Shown in pieces: positions 61,961-64,000 of a DNA stretch of 64,000 nucleotides. The position numbers and the translations under genes are program-made. The stretch lies in NCBI GenBank assembly GCA_037951105.1, contig JBAMJV010001315.1:1-64000 (forward strand). Reading direction: 5' to 3'. Source of the stretch: Echinarachnius parma (Eukaryota; Echinodermata; Echinoidea; Clypeasteroida; Echinarachniidae). Positions within the stretch are counted from its first letter, which is position 1, and every line of letters starts with the position of its first letter. The notes beneath the pieces are model-generated. The model was not told the origin of the DNA and did not search any database. It saw nothing but the letters and a program-made list of their open reading frames with translations.

Positions 61961-62941
61961 AAATGGTCCAAAAACAACATTATGTTCCTCAACCATAATT
62001 GTTCCACCGACATTTACTCCGCTGAAGATTAAACTCTTGAATGAATTCTCTAGTACCATTGGTATGAAGTGCGCTTTTATATGTTATGCGAATCTCTTGT
62101 GAAATTGGAGTACAATCGATTCAGAAACCATCGATTCATTCAAATATTTTATTGGCTGGTTTGTTTGTTTCACGTTTCTTTATACAGGGTGGGGGGGCAG
62201 TCAAGCCCAGTGTTGTAAGGATGCGTGACCCTGCAGCCTGCATCTAGTAGCAGAAGGGGAGGCGCAATAACACACAACACTGGCTTTAGTTTTTGATGTT
62301 ACATTGGGGTTCGACTGGAGTCGAACCACGGACCCTCATAGTATCCGAAAATGCTGTGATGAATAGTATACTGTTCCAAGCAATCATCAAGCGAAGGGCA
62401 TGATACTGGTGTTAAGATCGATCATGAATAAAAAAATAAAAGTCTTTATAATCACTGCATTTGTATTACTCAGACTCTTTATGAATCAAGAAATTGTTCC
62501 GCATGAGTTCAAAATTTATCCACGTTTTATCAAAATTCAAAGAACGTTATTTTCACCCACTGTTAAATTTTCGGAGTTTCAATTTTGTTTAGATTTGTTC
62601 ATCGTTCACTGAACAACGAGGGCCCAATTTGTGACACTTCTAAACGCCCCCCCCCCCCCCACCCGTAAACAATTAAGGCTGCCTTATTGTCCCAACAGAA
62701 AAGCACAAACTTCCAATGCATTTTGCATTCTTATAAACGGAAGGATTGGCAGGAAGTAGCAGAAAATTGAAATTCAATAATCTAAGGAATTGAGGGGTCC
62801 TCTTACCTTCACAGTGAGGTAAGATGGACACTTCACCCCTTTAGTGACTATGACGTCATATTCCATAAAAATCAATATGTGATCAATTTTTATTGTTAAT
62901 ATGTGAAGAATAGATTGTCTTCTAGACGATGTGATCTTTAT

Positions 62942-63240
62942 TTAAAGGGGTAGTACAGTTTTGGTAAGGCTGAACTTTAGTAACCAACCCTGGACAGTCA
63001 CTTGATAAACTAATGCTTATAACTCCACCATGCTCGAAAGGTATACAAAATTACAAACGACTTAGTAAAACGCCTGTTATCATTCAAAAAGAGCCATTTA
63101 AACACAAGAGGGCGCTTTTCCAAAAAGGCATTGGTTTCAACCATTTTCATACAAAATTATGCATGTGGTGTTTTATTGGAATGATGATTAGATAGAGAGA
63201 TCATCAACAACTATTCCAAAAATGATTTTGACAATTTTTG
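62942..63240 (+). mobile_element. MITE family A, left half
   Basis: Starts TTAAAGGGGTAGTACAGTTT and follows the 8729-9290 copy through GTTTCAACCATTTTCATAC. The right half is absent. Confidence 0.75.
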
Positions 63241-63264
63241 AAAAAGTGCAAGCATTTAAAAAAT

Positions 63265-63545
63265 ATTGTCGCGGAGCAATTGTTGGCGGAGCAAATGTCG
63301 CGGAGCAATTGTCGCAGCTTCGGAGCAATTGTCGGCGGAGCAAATGTCGGCGAAGCAAATGTCGGCGGAGCAAATGTCGGCGGAGCATTTGTCGGCGGAG
63401 CAATTGTCGGCGGAGCAAATGTCGGTGGAGCATTTGTCGGCGGAGCAAATGTCGGCGGAGCAAATATCGCGGAGCATTTGTCGCGGAGCATTTGTCGCAT
63501 TTTTCGGAGCAATTGTCGGCGGAGCATATGTCGGCGGAGCATATG
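63265..63545 (-). repeat. Tandem array of the 15-bp word, inverted right arm
   Basis: About 17 units of GTCGGCGGAGCAAAT, the reverse complement of the left array. Long frames here are repeat artefacts. Confidence 0.95.
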
Positions 63546-63836
63546 TCATGGAACCAAGTGAAGTGTATAGAATACATATGTTTTGTACACAAATCACGAA
63601 ATTGAGCGATTTTCCGGCTGACATGCCTATACAAAAGGTCACGTGACTTTGTAACGGTAGGTCCGATTTTCACAATTTTTGTGCGCAAGACCCCCCCCCC
63701 CCCCCCCCCCCCCAAAAAAAATAAAAGCCACCAAGCAGCGGCGCGTCATCTTACAGCGTTTTGGAGCAATACCAACAATCGCGGTGGAGGGGGGGGGGGG
63801 GGGGGCATTATGGCCCGCCGGCCCTATTAGGGTTAA

Positions 63837-64000
63837 CGAAAAGGTTTTGAGCAAAAAAACTCAGCAGGATTGTTCCTACATTTATTGACTAACTTATGTG
63901 TGAAAATGAAATTGGTCCGTCGAGTCATGGATGAGTGACCACACATCAAAGGCAACATTTTCACTTTTTGACTATTGTGACATTATTTTGAAAAGTGACA
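63837..64000. other. Right flank, no recognisable gene
   Basis: Unassigned sequence to the window edge. Confidence 0.4.

Larger units (their letters stand above)
61410..63836. mobile_element. 2.4-kb piggyBac-like/foldback element with inverted 15-bp arrays
   Basis: TTAACCCTAAACGGGCCGGG at the left mirrors CCGGCCCTATTAGGGTTAA at the right, TTAA at both ends. Subterminal G-run/CATTATG/C-run blocks form hairpins. Inside, arrays of a 15-bp word lie inverted at 61535-61960 and 63265-63545. A MITE-A half (62942-63240) has inserted next to the right array. It shares CCCTAA ends, G/C hairpins and a 90-bp segment with 48750-49563. No transposase seen. Confidence 0.72.

Noticed and set aside
61486-62102. 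Several 125-191-codon frames with Ala-Pro-Pro-Thr or Cys-Ser-Ala-Asp repeats
   Set aside because: The array period is 15 bp, a multiple of three, so frames remain open on both strands. The same occurs at 63188-63715.
62197-62290. Short TIR element CCAGTGTTGT / ACAACACTGG
   Set aside because: The inverted match is only about 11 bp and no target duplication is visible.
62300-62365. Minus-strand tRNA-like GGTTCGACTCC
   Set aside because: A B-box-like word and part of a T arm are present, but no A box or acceptor partner was found at the right distance.

Overview
This is a repeat-saturated stretch of an animal nuclear genome, most likely a marine invertebrate deuterostome (echinoderm, hemichordate or lancelet; I cannot decide which). 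The reasons are GT-AG introns of 2 to 10 kb, CR1-like LINEs, many short inverted-repeat DNA transposons, long microsatellites, very long G/C homopolymers, and a probable ApeC-domain exon. There are no bacterial operons, rRNA genes or CRISPR arrays.

Host genes. I can assemble one complete host gene by hand. It is a selenoprotein W (Rdx-fold) gene on the + strand with four coding exons: 31680-31711, 41920-42011, 47645-47721 and 49938-49976. A TATA box and a CRE lie upstream, the redox motif is Cys-Gly-Ser-UGA, and a form-II SECIS element lies in the 3' UTR at 50615-50695. Its 79-residue product is far too fragmented, and contains an in-frame UGA, so ordinary ORF calling misses it. A second host signal is a probable terminal exon at 12067-12213 (+) resembling the C-terminal part of an ApeC (apextrin-C) domain.

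Layout. 1-3.4 kb: LINE tail, CACACTGTG palindromes and two MITEs. 3.4-11.3 kb: a CR1/L2-like LINE (minus, two frameshifts) whose repeated 5' region is split by a 2.2-kb foldback element that itself holds nested MITEs. 11.5-12.4 kb: hAT-type MITE, then the ApeC-like exon. 13.3-15.3 kb: a 983-bp tandem duplication. 15.7-19.6 kb: foldback, mariner and hAT-type MITEs and a CA tract. 22.1-27.1 kb: a near-intact CR1-type LINE (minus) with a SAP + coiled-coil + SGNH-esterase ORF1 and a PHD + endonuclease + reverse transcriptase ORF2. 27.4-30.3 kb: a micro-palindrome with target duplication and older LINE debris. 30.6-51 kb: the selenoprotein W gene, with introns full of transposons, (AGT)n, inverted minisatellites and a degenerate in-frame copy of exon 2. 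51.4-54.7 kb: triple-nested TIR elements, a tRNA-derived remnant and a 16-17-bp word array. 54.7-60.5 kb: a 2.0-kb segment present three times in tandem. 61.4-63.8 kb: a TTAA/CCCTAA-ended 2.4-kb element with inverted arrays of a 15-bp word.

Functionally, the only readable pathway is selenocysteine insertion at UGA 41927-41929, directed by the SECIS. The LINEs could in principle supply activity for their own copying. The many TTAA- or TA-flanked short elements carry no transposase of their own and would depend on enzymes encoded elsewhere.
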